This document shows, piece after piece, positions 17,050 through 26,886 of a stretch of 64,000 bases of DNA. Position 1 is the stretch's first letter, and every line of letters starts with the position of its first letter. Source of the stretch: Leeuwenhoekiella marinoflava DSM 3653 (lineage in GTDB: Bacteria > Bacteroidota > Bacteroidia > Flavobacteriales > Flavobacteriaceae); contig NZ_FQUN01000018.1 of NCBI RefSeq assembly GCF_900129005.1, positions 51,995 through 115,994 of the forward strand. Direction: 5' to 3'. The notes below the pieces were generated by a model. It made no database searches and had not been told where the DNA came from. It saw nothing but the letters and a program-made list of their open reading frames with translations. The position numbers were made by a program, and so were the translations under genes.

Positions 17050-17754
17050 CTATTTTTTAAGATGCTTGCAATAGTATTCCAGTAATTCTTCTGCGGAGGA
17101 ACCAAACCATTTTTTGATATAAATATTTAAGAAGTGATACTGCACATACCACACGCCATACTTGTCATACATACGTGCAGAAGATTTAATAGGGTGCTGA
17201 ATAACTACAAAAGAATTGCGAGCGTACAATTCATTAATGAGAATGTTGTCTTCATAAATAATGTAACTCTCATCAAAGCCACCTATTTCATCAAAAAGTT
17301 TACGAGTTATGAACTGACTTTGATCGCCTCCACGACATGCTCTCCAACTGAATTTTGTTAACCAACTAGCTAAACGCAACCACCAGTGATTGCTGTCAAA
17401 ACGCATTTTAAAACAACCGGCAGGATTGCCTTTAGCAACTTTGTCTGCTATGTATTGGTCAAAGTTTTTAGGAGGGAAAGAATCTGCGTGTAGAAAATAC
17501 AATATAGAACCGGTAGCGTTATTAGCGCCGATATTCATCTGCTTAGCACGACCACGCTCTGAAGAAACGATGTGAATTTTAAGTGGACTTTCAGTCTGAA
17601 TACGTTTAGCTACATTCCAAGTTTCATCTGTGCTGCCACCATCTACTATAAGTATTTCCAGCGAATTTGTAAGTGTTGCATTATCAGTAAGATGTTTTAA
17701 AAGAAAAGGTAAGTTTTCCGCTTCGTTAAGAACCGGGATGACAATACTAATCAT
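17050..17754 (-). CDS. GT2 glycosyltransferase, TIGR04283 (arsenosugar-type) family
   Basis: The 234-residue protein has a complete GT-A fold: IVIPVLNEAENL at the start, DGGSTDE (38-44), the family-specific ERGRAKQMNIGA (66-77) and LHADSFPP (88-95) in place of the usual DxD, and RGGDQSQF later. These features define the TIGR04283 group, named for its presence in arsenosugar biosynthesis clusters. Most flavobacterial members are not next to arsenic genes, and none is seen here (no radical SAM, ArsM or ArsS), so the arsenosugar link should not be assumed. It is a single gene facing away from the hemerythrin remnant. Confidence 0.82.
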   Translation of the reverse strand: MISIVIPVLNEAENLPFLLKHLTDNATLTNSLEILIVDGGSTDETWNVAKRIQTESPLKIHIVSSERGRAKQMNIGANNATGSILYFLHADSFPPKNFDQYIADKVAKGNPAGCFKMRFDSNHWWLRLASWLTKFSWRACRGGDQSQFITRKLFDEIGGFDESYIIYEDNILINELYARNSFVVIQHPIKSSARMYDKYGVWYVQYHFLNIYIKKWFGSSAEELLEYYCKHLKK

Positions 17755-17829
17755 AAAATAAAGTTCGATAAATCAATGGTATAGCGTAGGAGGTCTTTCA
17801 AAACTATATTAATTCTAACGCATAAGCAT

Positions 17830-17861
17830 AAAAAATCCCGGATAGATTTTCGGGATTTTAA
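17830..17861 (-). terminator. terminator downstream of the DUF547 gene
   Basis: The arms aaaatcccg and cgggatttt flank a 10-base loop, with A/T runs on both sides. It lies 20 bases beyond the stop of the minus-strand gene at 17880. Confidence 0.8.
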
Positions 17862-17879
17862 ATTAATTAATCTGTTGGG

Positions 17880-18671
17880 CTACTGCTCATTCAAATTCCA
17901 GTCATAATCTTTGTAAGAGATAGTTGCGCCAGAATTTATTTTCGTTTTACTGTATTGATTAATATAATCTGCAACAGTAGGAGTTTTATCAGTTATAAAA
18001 TCTTTTTTGTACCAGTCAAAAATTGATGAAACTTTAGGGCTGTTTACGCTAATATCGTTCTTGTCAGAATTTACAAATTCTTTTGTAGCACGCTCTAATT
18101 GCTCATTTATTTTTCCGGCTGTATAAGCTTCGTTTAGTAATTTAGGGCAAGAAACAGAAGCACAATTTATAGCGAAATGTATACGAGGTTCGTTCATTTT
18201 ACGCAGTACGCCATTTTCAATTCCACCTAAAGAAAGCTCTTTGTTACCAACAGGAACAATACCTTTTGTCCAAGCTCCATTAATAGCTTTTATACTTTTT
18301 ACCGGGTAATTATTTAAGATAAGAGCTACAGTGTAAGCATTGTATAAATTGATATAATACGCTAGTAACTCTTGTACAGACCAGTCATTAGAAGGTTTGT
18401 ATCCAGATAATTGCTTTAGATATGCATCTAGTTTAGAACGATCGGTTTTAAAACCTTTATAATTTACCATTCCATTTGCATCAACGTGCTTTTTAAGTAA
18501 AGCATCCCACGCACTGTGATCTATATTTTCTGCAGAGTTAGCCGTTGTAGAAGTTAACTTTTCTGGAGCCTCTTTAGTAGGCTGTCCTCCACTGGTAAGA
18601 CCTGCTGCAGAAAGTAAGTTGCAACTGTTTAATGTGAAAGCCAGTGTAAGACATATAAATATTCTTTTCAT
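17880..18671 (-). CDS. DUF547 lipoprotein
   Basis: Starting from the ATG at 18671, the protein has 263 residues; an in-frame ATG four codons earlier (18683) is also possible. The signal ends in a Cys (TLNSCNLL), so it is probably a lipoprotein. The C-terminal two thirds is a DUF547 domain with its hallmark segments INLYNAYTVALIL and IHFAINCASVSCPKL, and the conserved FDWYKKDF near the end. DUF547 proteins are papain-like in predicted fold; the Cys-containing NCASxSCP motif may be the active site, but no reaction is established. It is a single gene with its own terminator. Confidence 0.88.
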   Translation of the reverse strand: MKRIFICLTLAFTLNSCNLLSAAGLTSGGQPTKEAPEKLTSTTANSAENIDHSAWDALLKKHVDANGMVNYKGFKTDRSKLDAYLKQLSGYKPSNDWSVQELLAYYINLYNAYTVALILNNYPVKSIKAINGAWTKGIVPVGNKELSLGGIENGVLRKMNEPRIHFAINCASVSCPKLLNEAYTAGKINEQLERATKEFVNSDKNDISVNSPKVSSIFDWYKKDFITDKTPTVADYINQYSKTKINSGATISYKDYDWNLNEQ

Positions 18672-18683
18672 AAGGAAATACAT

Positions 18684-18997
18684 AATCTGTTTGTTTGGTA
18701 ATACATACGCAAGATAACAGGATGTAGATTTGAGATGTTTAATATTAACAGCATTCTTAACAGATTTGAGGGGTAATTTAGTCTTTTGTAATCTTTTATT
18801 CAGGTATTGATTTGATTTACTGATTATTAGCTAAATAAATCATTGTTGATTTCTGTGCCGTTAATTATCGTAATTTTGCAGCGCAAAAACTTCCTTCAGA
18901 TAAAATACTTGAGGGAACAATTTGAAAACAAAATTGTTTGATTTAAGCGATTGCGTTATCAAATCTCGATTATCGGGAAAAGCACAAAGAAAGATTT
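18684..18997. other. divergent intergenic region upstream of der
   Basis: There is no ORF here. It holds the der promoter box at 18871-18878 and, further down, an 8-bp dyad (aacaattt 18916-18923, aaattgtt 18931-18938) in the likely untranslated leader. Confidence 0.6.
18871..18878 (+). promoter_or_regulatory. -7 promoter box for der (TAATTTTG)
   Basis: This is a perfect TAnnTTTG box with TTG triplets about 22 bases upstream (18843-18848). It predicts a leader of about 110 bases before the ATG at 18998. Confidence 0.65.
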
Positions 18998-20299
18998 ATG
19001 AGTATTGTAGCTATTGTAGGGAGACCTAATGTGGGAAAATCCACTTTTTTTAACCGCCTCATTCAACGTAGGGAAGCTATTGTTGATTCGGTAAGTGGTG
19101 TTACGCGTGATCGTCACTATGGAAAGACCGACTGGAACGGAAAGGAATTTTCTGTTATTGATACCGGTGGGTATGTAAAAGGAAGTGATGATGTATTTGA
19201 AGAGCAAATAGATAAGCAGGTTGAACTTGCAATTGACGAAGCAGATGCCATAATTTTTATGGTTGATGTAGAAAGCGGAGTTACCGGGATGGATGAGGAT
19301 GTGGCTACGCTGCTAAGACGTCAATCAAAGCCGGTTTTTCTGGCGATCAATAAAGTTGACAATGCGATGCGTGAAGAAAACGCAGTAGAGTTCTACAGCT
19401 TAGGTCTGGGTGATTATTATACCATTGCTAGTATAAGCGGTAGTGGTACCGGTGATTTGCTTGACGCTCTTGTTGAGGCATTACCTGAAAAAGAAGAAGT
19501 AGAAGAACGCATCTTGCCTCGTTTTGCTGTGGTAGGGAGGCCTAATGCCGGTAAATCATCTTTTATCAATGCGTTGATTGGTGAAGAGCGTTATATTGTT
19601 ACAGATATTGCAGGGACTACGAGAGATTCAATTGATACAAAATACAATCGTTTTGGTTTTGAATTCAATCTGGTAGATACTGCCGGAATACGTCGTAAGG
19701 CTAAAGTAAAAGAAGATCTTGAGTTTTACTCAGTGATGCGATCTGTGCGTGCCATAGAACATTGTGATGTATGTCTGGTTGTTCTTGATGCAACAAGAGG
19801 TTTTGACGGGCAGGTTCAAAATATTTTTTGGCTCGCAGAGCGAAATAAAAAAGGGATTGTTATTCTTGTGAATAAATGGGACTTGGTAGAAAAGGAAAAC
19901 AAAACCATGCGTGAGTATGAGAAAATGATTCGTCAGGAGATGGAACCGTTTACAGATGTGCCTATCGTTTTTATTTCAGCATTAACTAAGCAACGTGTTT
20001 TCAAAGCGATTGAAACAGCTGTCAAAGTTTTTGAAAACCGTACTAAGCGTATTAAAACAAGTGTGCTTAACGATTATATGTTACCGGTGATTGAAGCGAC
20101 ACCGCCACCAGCAACTAAAGGGAAATACATCAAAATCAAATACTGTATGCAGTTGCCTACACCGCATCCGCAGTTTGCATTTTTCTGTAACCTTCCACAG
20201 TATGTTAAAGATCCGTATAGACGTTTTATTGAAAATAAATTACGGGAAGAGTTTGACTTTGAAGGTGTACCGGTAGCGGTATATTTCCGTAAGAAATAA
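18998..20299 (+). CDS. der: ribosome biogenesis GTPase Der (EngA)
   Basis: The 433-residue protein has the unique Der layout of two tandem GTPase domains and a C-terminal KH-like domain. G-domain 1 has GRPNVGKST (8-16), DTGG (55-58) and NKVD (118-121). G-domain 2 has GRPNAGKSS (180-188), [10 protein letters not shown] and NKWD. The last ~90 residues (from about [11 protein letters not shown]) form the KH domain with the typical KIKYCMQ and [10 protein letters not shown] strands. Der is essential for 50S subunit maturation. Length and motifs are standard. It has its own promoter box and terminator, so it is probably monocistronic. Confidence 0.98.
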   Translation: MSIVAIVGRPNVGKSTFFNRLIQRREAIVDSVSGVTRDRHYGKTDWNGKEFSVIDTGGYVKGSDDVFEEQIDKQVELAIDEADAIIFMVDVESGVTGMDEDVATLLRRQSKPVFLAINKVDNAMREENAVEFYSLGLGDYYTIASISGSGTGDLLDALVEALPEKEEVEERILPRFAVVGRPNAGKSSFINALIGEERYIVTDIAGTTRDSIDTKYNRFGFEFNLVDTAGIRRKAKVKEDLEFYSVMRSVRAIEHCDVCLVVLDATRGFDGQVQNIFWLAERNKKGIVILVNKWDLVEKENKTMREYEKMIRQEMEPFTDVPIVFISALTKQRVFKAIETAVKVFENRTKRIKTSVLNDYMLPVIEATPPPATKGKYIKIKYCMQLPTPHPQFAFFCNLPQYVKDPYRRFIENKLREEFDFEGVPVAVYFRKK

Positions 20300-20323
20300 C
20301 ACTTCTTTTTTTATATAAATCAT

Positions 20324-20360
20324 AAAAGCCCATTTTTTTTATAAAAAGTGGGCTTTTGCA
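20324..20360 (+). terminator. intrinsic terminator after der
   Basis: The arms aaaagccca (20324-20332) and tgggctttt (20349-20357) pair fully. The hairpin lies 25 bases after the der stop codon. Confidence 0.75.
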
Positions 20361-20421
20361 TTAAACCTTTTGCATTTTCTTCAGTCTTAGAATAAACGTA
20401 TAATGTACATCTATTAGGTTT

Positions 20422-23163
20422 ATGAAGCATTTCTTACTTCTTCTTTTTGGGATTTTATTAGGTCAATCTCTGTTTGCGCAAAACTTTGAACTTTCAGGAA
20501 AAATTTTAGATAACAATGGCGTTCCGTTAGAATCTGCTACGGTTTATGTAGAAAAAGCAAGTGATACTACCTTGGTAACCTATGGTATTACAAATCGGGA
20601 AGGTTTTTTTGAGATGGAAGGTAATACAGATCAAAAAAAGTTAAACCTTTTTGTGTCTTATGCCGGTTTTAAACCGATGCGTAAAGAAGTCAGCATAGAG
20701 CCTAAAATAGAGATGGGTAATCTTAAACTGGAAATACAAGATAATTTGTTAGATGAGGTTGTGGTGGTTGCTAACCGGGCGCCGGTAACAGTCAAAAAAG
20801 ATACGCTTGAGTTTAATGCGGCCTCCTTTGACACCAGACCCGATGCGAATCTTGAAGAGTTACTTAAAAAACTTCCGGGTGCAGAAGTAAATTCAGATGG
20901 TGAGATAACCATAAATGGTAAACCGGTTTCTAGAATTCTGGTAAACGGAAAAGAGTTCTTTGGTGACGACCCTAAAATCGCAACTAAAAACCTTCCGAAG
21001 GAAATTATTGAAAAGCTACAGGTAGTTGATACCAAGACTAAGTCTGAAGAATTTACCGGGAAGTCCGGAGATTCTGAAAACAAGACCATCAACATCACGA
21101 TTAAGAAGGATAAAAACAAAGGATATTTTGCCCGTGCTACAGTTGGCGGTGGGACAAACGAGCGCTATGAAATGAGCGGTATAGGTAACGTCTTTAAAGA
21201 TAATATGCGTTTGACGGCTCTTGCAGGATCTAATAATATCAATAGTTCAGGTTTTGATTTTGATGATGTTTACGGAATGATGGGGCGTAGCGGTGCACGT
21301 GCTGTAGCTTCGGGAAATCGAAGTGGAGGGATCACTAAATCTGAAACAGCCGGTCTGAACTATAGTAACGAATGGAATGATAAATACGAATTCAACGGTG
21401 ATTATTTCTTTGATCGTTCTGATACAGATACCCGCTCTAGAACTGAACGTGAAAATATTTTACCCGATACAACTTATTACTCGAACTCAGAAAATAGTAG
21501 TAACGCTTTAAACGACAGGCATCGTGCTAATGCACGTTTTGAAGTAGAATTTGATACGCTGACGCGTCTTTCTTTTTCTCCAAGATTCAATACTAATAAA
21601 ACCAAATCTATTCGCAGTTCGATGGCAAATTCTTTAGACGGAAATCGCGATCTGGTAAACAATACTGAAACTGCAAATCAGGGAGATGGTTCTAGCATGA
21701 GTTTTAATAATAATCTTGATTTTATAAAACGTTTTGGAAGCCGTGGAGCTTATTTAAGATTAGAGCTTTCTCAGGATTATAGCGATCAGGAGAACGATGA
21801 CTTTTACTTTTCGCGTAGTGAATTCTTTGGAGATGATGCCCGTACCGAAGTTCAGGATCAATATATAGATGAAGATGAGAAACAGTATGAGTATGGCTTT
21901 GAGGTAGAGCAGCGACTGGTTCTGGCAACAGACTTTTTTATGGATCTGTCTTATGATTTTTCTTCTGTAAAGTCTACTAACTCGAGATACATTTTTGAAG
22001 CAGATGATACCGGGAATTATACGGTACAAAATGATACGTTGAGCAGTGATTTTGAGGTAAACACCTTTCGTAATACGCCAAGTATAGGCTTAAACTATGA
22101 CCACGAGGCATGGCGCATCAATACAAACTTTGGGTTGCTAAATACGATACTTAAAAATGAAAATTTGCTCAATCCGGTAAGTTTTGATAATACCTATAAC
22201 AATTTGTATTTACAGGCACGAGTAAATTATGAATTGCAGCGTTCTAAGAGTATTTATTTAAATTACCGAACCAACGCAAACACACCTTCAATCCGTCAGT
22301 TACAACCAGTTCCTGATAGAACAAACCCGTTAAATATTGTTATCGGTAATCCAGAATTACGTCCTGCTTATAGTCATAATATAGATGGAGGTTTTAGAAG
22401 TTTTAATTTTGGAGCCGGTGGCGGTAGCGGTATTTTTAGTTCGTTCTCTTTAAATTTTACCGAAAACCAGGTAGTTTCTGTAAGTACGATAGGAGATGAT
22501 TTAAGACGTACTACAAGCTATGCAAATGTAGATGGCGCAATGGCTGCAGGAGTACGCCTTTTTTATACTAAAAGTACCCGTAAAGAGGAAAAGGAGTTTA
22601 GATACCGGTTGAGTCTTACCGGGAATTACAACAAGAATGTAGGTTTTACAAACGGAACTTTATTCAATTCAAAACGGTTTAGTTTCAGTCCGGGGATACG
22701 GCTTACCTATGCGATTCAAGAATTTTTTGAGTTGAATCCAAGCTATAGCCTGACTTACAATGATACACAGTATTCTATAAATACTGGACGAAACGAAGAT
22801 TTTGTCAATCATACTGTTGGTTTTGAAGCGACAACTTTCTGGCCAAAAAGTGTGATTTTTGGTAATGATATCACATATAACTACAACGGTAATGTATCTC
22901 CTGGTTTTCAAAATTCTTCAATTCTTTGGAATAGCAGTTTAGGATATCAATTTTTAGATGAAAAGGCTACGTTAAAACTCAAGGTTTATGATTTGCTGGA
23001 TCAGGTGGTAGATACTCGTAGAATAATAGGAGACGATTATATTCAAGATACAAACAGTTTGATTTTAACTCAATATGCGATGCTGAGTTTCACGTATAAA
23101 CTCAGCAATTTTGGAGGTCAATCTGGAAGTGGGAATAGAAGAGGAGGTCCTAGAAGAAGATAG
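20422..23163 (+). CDS. outer-membrane beta-barrel receptor with carboxypeptidase-like N-terminal domain (paralog 1)
   Basis: The 913-residue protein starts with a signal peptide (LLGQSLFAQ-NFEL). A CarboxypepD_reg-like beta-sandwich follows (about 22-105: GKILDNNGVPLESATVYVEK). A plug-like segment has TVKKDTLEFNAASFDTRPDANLEELLKKLPG and INGKPVSRILVNGKEFFGDDP. The rest is a long barrel. This is the TonB-dependent-receptor-like OMP_b-brl_3 group, abundant in Bacteroidota; the substrate is unknown. The last barrel strand (QYAMLSFTYKLSNF) is followed by an unusual basic, glycine-rich tail, SGNRRGGPRRR. The next gene, 114 bases on, is a clear paralog of similar length. No SusD or catabolic genes accompany the pair. 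Confidence 0.85.
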   Translation: MKHFLLLLFGILLGQSLFAQNFELSGKILDNNGVPLESATVYVEKASDTTLVTYGITNREGFFEMEGNTDQKKLNLFVSYAGFKPMRKEVSIEPKIEMGNLKLEIQDNLLDEVVVVANRAPVTVKKDTLEFNAASFDTRPDANLEELLKKLPGAEVNSDGEITINGKPVSRILVNGKEFFGDDPKIATKNLPKEIIEKLQVVDTKTKSEEFTGKSGDSENKTINITIKKDKNKGYFARATVGGGTNERYEMSGIGNVFKDNMRLTALAGSNNINSSGFDFDDVYGMMGRSGARAVASGNRSGGITKSETAGLNYSNEWNDKYEFNGDYFFDRSDTDTRSRTERENILPDTTYYSNSENSSNALNDRHRANARFEVEFDTLTRLSFSPRFNTNKTKSIRSSMANSLDGNRDLVNNTETANQGDGSSMSFNNNLDFIKRFGSRGAYLRLELSQDYSDQENDDFYFSRSEFFGDDARTEVQDQYIDEDEKQYEYGFEVEQRLVLATDFFMDLSYDFSSVKSTNSRYIFEADDTGNYTVQNDTLSSDFEVNTFRNTPSIGLNYDHEAWRINTNFGLLNTILKNENLLNPVSFDNTYNNLYLQARVNYELQRSKSIYLNYRTNANTPSIRQLQPVPDRTNPLNIVIGNPELRPAYSHNIDGGFRSFNFGAGGGSGIFSSFSLNFTENQVVSVSTIGDDLRRTTSYANVDGAMAAGVRLFYTKSTRKEEKEFRYRLSLTGNYNKNVGFTNGTLFNSKRFSFSPGIRLTYAIQEFFELNPSYSLTYNDTQYSINTGRNEDFVNHTVGFEATTFWPKSVIFGNDITYNYNGNVSPGFQNSSILWNSSLGYQFLDEKATLKLKVYDLLDQVVDTRRIIGDDYIQDTNSLILTQYAMLSFTYKLSNFGGQSGSGNRRGGPRRR

Positions 23164-23277
23164 ATTGTTAGTATAAAGTGATTGAGCAAGAAATAGTTAA
23201 AGTTATCTTAAAGATAATAACTAATTTTTTAGTTTTATAAGAAATACATTTCTTCGTGTATCAATCAAAAAACAATC

Positions 23278-26079
23278 ATGATCAATCGTTACTTACTGTG
23301 CCTCGTACTAGGCCTATTCTCCATTAGTGCATTCTCCCAAGATTTTAAAATTACCGGTAGTTTGATCGATAATGAACAGCAGACACCCATAGAAGCGGCA
23401 ACTGTTGTTCTCGAAACGTTAAAAGACAGTACTATGATTACTTATACGATAAGTGATCGCAATGGTAATTTTGAATTGAGTGGTAAAAACTCGCTGGCCA
23501 AGGCAAATCTTTTTGTCACTTTTGTGGGGTATCAATCTTTTGAAAAGGAGATAGATTTTACTCAAAACAGCACGATTGATTTGGGATCTATTCCGTTAGA
23601 ATTTCAAGTAGAATCTTTAGGAGATGTAGTGGTAAAAGGAAGAGCTGCTCCAGTGGTTATAAAAAAGGATACCTTAGAATTTAATGCAGCTTCTTTTAAA
23701 ACAAATCCAGATGCAACACTAGAGGATTTACTTAAGGAACTTCCCGGAGCAGAAGTTGATGCAGATGGTAAGATACGTATAAACGGAAAACCGGTTAGTA
23801 ATATATTGGTAAACGGGAAACCCTTTTTTAGCGATGACCCTACTATTGCAACCCGTAACCTTACTAAAGAACTCATTAATAAAATTCAGGTAGTTGACAC
23901 TAAAACAGAGTCACAGGAATTTGCAGGAGAGGAAGGAGATAGCGAGAATAAAACGATCAATATAACTATTGACGAGGATAAAAATAAAGGGCTCTTTGGT
24001 CGTGTTGCTGCTGGTGGAGGAACCGATGATCGTTTTGAATATGCCGGGATAGGTAATTATTTTGACAACGATTTGCGAATAAGTGTTTTGGGAAGTGGAA
24101 ATAATATCAATTCTCCGGGTTTTAGTTTTGGAGAGATTCAGAAAATGTTTGGTAATGCAAATTCAATCTCTATTAGTAGCAATGGCGGTTTTAATATAAG
24201 CGGTAGAAGCTTTGGTATGGGAAGTGGTATTGTAAATTCACGTAACGCAGGAATGAATTTTGCCAATGATTTTGGTGAAAAAATAGAAACTTCTGCAGAT
24301 TACTTTTATTCCGGCTCCAATAGTTTTGAAGAAACCCAGCGTAATCGAGAGAATATTTTACCTCAAAACCGTTTTACATCGGTAAGTGCTTCAAGAACAG
24401 ATTCTAATGTTGATGATCATTCGGCAAACCTTAGATTTCAGGCTAAAATTGACTCTACACTAATGATTGAGGTTTTGCCTAGGTTTTCTTATTCTGAAGG
24501 GCAAAATACCGGTAGTGGTAACTCAGAAGTAACTAACGTTGACGGAAGCTTAGTGAATGAGAGCGATTATGAAAATAGTAACTTTAGAACGACTCGTAAC
24601 TTTGGTAATCGCCTAACAGCAACTAAAAGATATGGGGATAAAGGAGGGTTTATTAGAATTAATGGAAACCTTCAGTTAGACAATACTCAAAGCGACGATT
24701 TTACAAATTCGCAAACAAATGTCTATGGAGATAATCCCAGTCAAATTCTGCGTAATCAATTTACTGATGGGGATAATGTAAACAATGGTATTACAACTAA
24801 TGTAAACTGGCGAATTCCCATTATAGCTAAAAAACTATTTGTAGAGACTGAATATGAATACAATTCTCAAAATCGAACCAATACACAACTCGTGTACGGT
24901 TTTGATAATGTCAGCCAAAGTTTTGATGATATCATTTTACCTCAAAGTACCGATTTTGAAAGTAGAAACCGAACCCATAAACCGCAACTGGGAATCACGT
25001 ATAACGATAAAAAAATAAGAGCAGGTATTAGTGCAGCTTATGTAGCCCGAAAGTTAACCGGTGAAGATTTGTTAACTGACAACACAGGAAACAGAGTACG
25101 AGATATTGACTTTGAAAATAAATTTAATGCTCTTGAGGCTTCAGCACGGTTGAATTATAACTTCAGTCAGAAATTCAGCCTTTGGTCATCTTACCGTTTG
25201 AACAATAACGCTCCAGATGTAAGGCAGCTGTCACCATATCTTGATGTTTCAGACCCAATTAACACCTTACAGGGAAATCCCAACCTGAACCCAACAAACA
25301 GCCATTCATTTAATTTAGGATTAAACAATTATGATTGGGAATCCAGAACAGGATTTTATGCTTACATAGGAGCAAACTTTACTAATGATCAAGTAGTGAA
25401 TCTTACAAGAGTTGATGATAATTTTGTTAGAGAAACTACATTTACAAATGTTGATGGGGTTTATAATGCTAATGCAAGTGTTAGTTATAACAAAGATATC
25501 AAGTTAGATAGTCTTAGAACTTTAAAAATTGAAACTGGGTTATACGGTAGTACTAACCGCTTTGTGAACTTTTTTAATGAAGATCAGTATGCTAGTTTGA
25601 CTAAAAGAGTAGAACCTCGCTTAGGTCTGCGCTTTACTTGGAATAAATGGTTTGAGTTACGACCAGAATATAGTATTGAATTTAACAACACAAGTTTTAA
25701 TCGTGACTTTTTTGACGGGCGTGAGTTTACACAACATTCTGCACGTTTGCGTACCACCACGTTTTTCCCAGAATGGCTTACTTGGGAAAATGATATACGC
25801 TACATCTATAATCCTAATGTAGGTTCTGGTTTTCAGAAAGATGCTGTTTTTTGGAATAGTTCTTTAGCCTATTCCTTCTTGCAGAATAAAGCATTGGCAA
25901 CATTCAAAGTTTATGATTTGCTCAATCAGAATACAAACTCGCGCCGTAATGCAACGCAATCTTATGTAGAAGATGTACAGAGTACTGTGTTGCAGCAATA
26001 CTTTATGTTGAGTTTTAGTTATAAATTCAATACGCTTGGGAAAAAAGGTGAGGTTAGAGAGAATAATTGGTTTGATTAA
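23278..26079 (+). CDS. outer-membrane beta-barrel receptor with carboxypeptidase-like N-terminal domain (paralog 2)
   Basis: The 933-residue protein repeats the layout of the gene before it: signal peptide (LFSISAFSQ-DFKI), CarboxypepD_reg-like domain (GSLIDNEQQTPIEAATVVLE), plug-like segment with the same VIKKDTLEFNAASF and INGKPVSNILVNGKPFF motifs, then a barrel. The N-terminal and plug parts align residue by residue with paralog 1, while barrel loops differ, as expected after duplication with divergence of ligand binding. The C-terminus ends LSFSYKFNTLGKKGEVRENNWFD and lacks the Arg-Gly tail of paralog 1. Spacing allows co-transcription. The substrate is unknown. Confidence 0.85.
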   Translation: MINRYLLCLVLGLFSISAFSQDFKITGSLIDNEQQTPIEAATVVLETLKDSTMITYTISDRNGNFELSGKNSLAKANLFVTFVGYQSFEKEIDFTQNSTIDLGSIPLEFQVESLGDVVVKGRAAPVVIKKDTLEFNAASFKTNPDATLEDLLKELPGAEVDADGKIRINGKPVSNILVNGKPFFSDDPTIATRNLTKELINKIQVVDTKTESQEFAGEEGDSENKTINITIDEDKNKGLFGRVAAGGGTDDRFEYAGIGNYFDNDLRISVLGSGNNINSPGFSFGEIQKMFGNANSISISSNGGFNISGRSFGMGSGIVNSRNAGMNFANDFGEKIETSADYFYSGSNSFEETQRNRENILPQNRFTSVSASRTDSNVDDHSANLRFQAKIDSTLMIEVLPRFSYSEGQNTGSGNSEVTNVDGSLVNESDYENSNFRTTRNFGNRLTATKRYGDKGGFIRINGNLQLDNTQSDDFTNSQTNVYGDNPSQILRNQFTDGDNVNNGITTNVNWRIPIIAKKLFVETEYEYNSQNRTNTQLVYGFDNVSQSFDDIILPQSTDFESRNRTHKPQLGITYNDKKIRAGISAAYVARKLTGEDLLTDNTGNRVRDIDFENKFNALEASARLNYNFSQKFSLWSSYRLNNNAPDVRQLSPYLDVSDPINTLQGNPNLNPTNSHSFNLGLNNYDWESRTGFYAYIGANFTNDQVVNLTRVDDNFVRETTFTNVDGVYNANASVSYNKDIKLDSLRTLKIETGLYGSTNRFVNFFNEDQYASLTKRVEPRLGLRFTWNKWFELRPEYSIEFNNTSFNRDFFDGREFTQHSARLRTTTFFPEWLTWENDIRYIYNPNVGSGFQKDAVFWNSSLAYSFLQNKALATFKVYDLLNQNTNSRRNATQSYVEDVQSTVLQQYFMLSFSYKFNTLGKKGEVRENNWFD

Positions 26080-26886
26080 ATTGCTGAAAACTTTCGGGTT
26101 AGTTATTATTGTTTTGTACAATGCAGCCCAAAACTGCGTTCGTCAATTATAAATTCTCAGCCTTCTCTGGTTGAAGAAACTGAGATTGTTGTACTTCCTG
26201 TGGAAGATAATCAGGATTTAAATGGAATTGAAGTAGGAGAGTTGAGAGCCTCTGATAACGGACTATCAAAAGATTGTACCTATCCCCAAATGATAGCCCT
26301 GCTGAAAGAAATTGCCCGAAAAAATGGCGCAAACCTTATTAAGCTGGTCAAAAATAAAGAGCCAGATTTATGGAGCACTTGCGCCAGGATTAGTGCTGTA
26401 GCGTACCGTGTTAATAATCCTCAAAAATATCAGTTAGAAATAAGCTGGTCAGAAAACAGAAAACTAAGTTGGGATGATTTTAAAGGTGAGGTTTCAGAAA
26501 AATCTTCTTTTGATACAGAGAGTTACTGTTCTATAATTTATCAAACGAGTTTATTTAGCGTATTTACAAAAGCCAAGCTTGTTGTTACAAATACATTTGA
26601 CTGTACCAAAAGTTGGGTGCGAGCCGATAAAAAGACTGATTCGATTTTAAATCACGAGCAGCGTCACTTTGATTTGTGTGAAGTCTATACTCGTAAACTC
26701 AAAGCTGAATTGACTAAGCAAAATATTCATGCAAGTTCCGGAAAAGCAATAGATGAAGTATTTTTAGAATTTGAAAAGCAATATAATGAAGCACAGCGCA
26801 AATATGACGAGGAAACCCATCACGGGACAGAAGTTATAGCTCAGTCTGGTTGGGATAGTTATATAGATTTACAGCTAGGGCTCTAA
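26072..26886 (+). CDS. DUF922 putative metalloprotease lipoprotein, probably frameshifted near its start
   Basis: An uninterrupted frame runs from 26080 to 26886, but its first usable start is a GTG at 26200, inside what looks like conserved sequence (ETEIVVLPVEDNQDLNGIEV). Just upstream, in a different frame, a TTG at 26072 opens MIKLLKTFGLVIIVLY, a good signal-peptide core. The main frame then supplies QCSPK, a good lipoprotein Cys. One missing base near 26115-26120 would join them. The body has two parts: an N-terminal region with CTYPQMIALLKEIARKNGAN and a C-terminal DUF922 domain with LNHEQRHFDLCEVYTRKL, a HExxH-like zinc site. The stop overlaps the convergent gene by 12 bases. Sequence error, real frameshift or an alternative start are all possible. 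Confidence 0.65.

Noticed and set aside
17050..17754. Arsenosugar biosynthesis function for the TIGR04283 enzyme
   Set aside because: No arsenic methyltransferase, radical SAM or arsenic regulator gene is adjacent; the family name alone is not enough.
20658..21119. 153-codon reverse ORF inside outer-membrane paralog 1
   Set aside because: It is antisense to a conserved plug domain; composition is rich in Ser, Leu and Val as expected from the complement of Asp/Lys/Asn codons, and there is no family resemblance. Paralog 2 shows the same shadow at 23604-23876.
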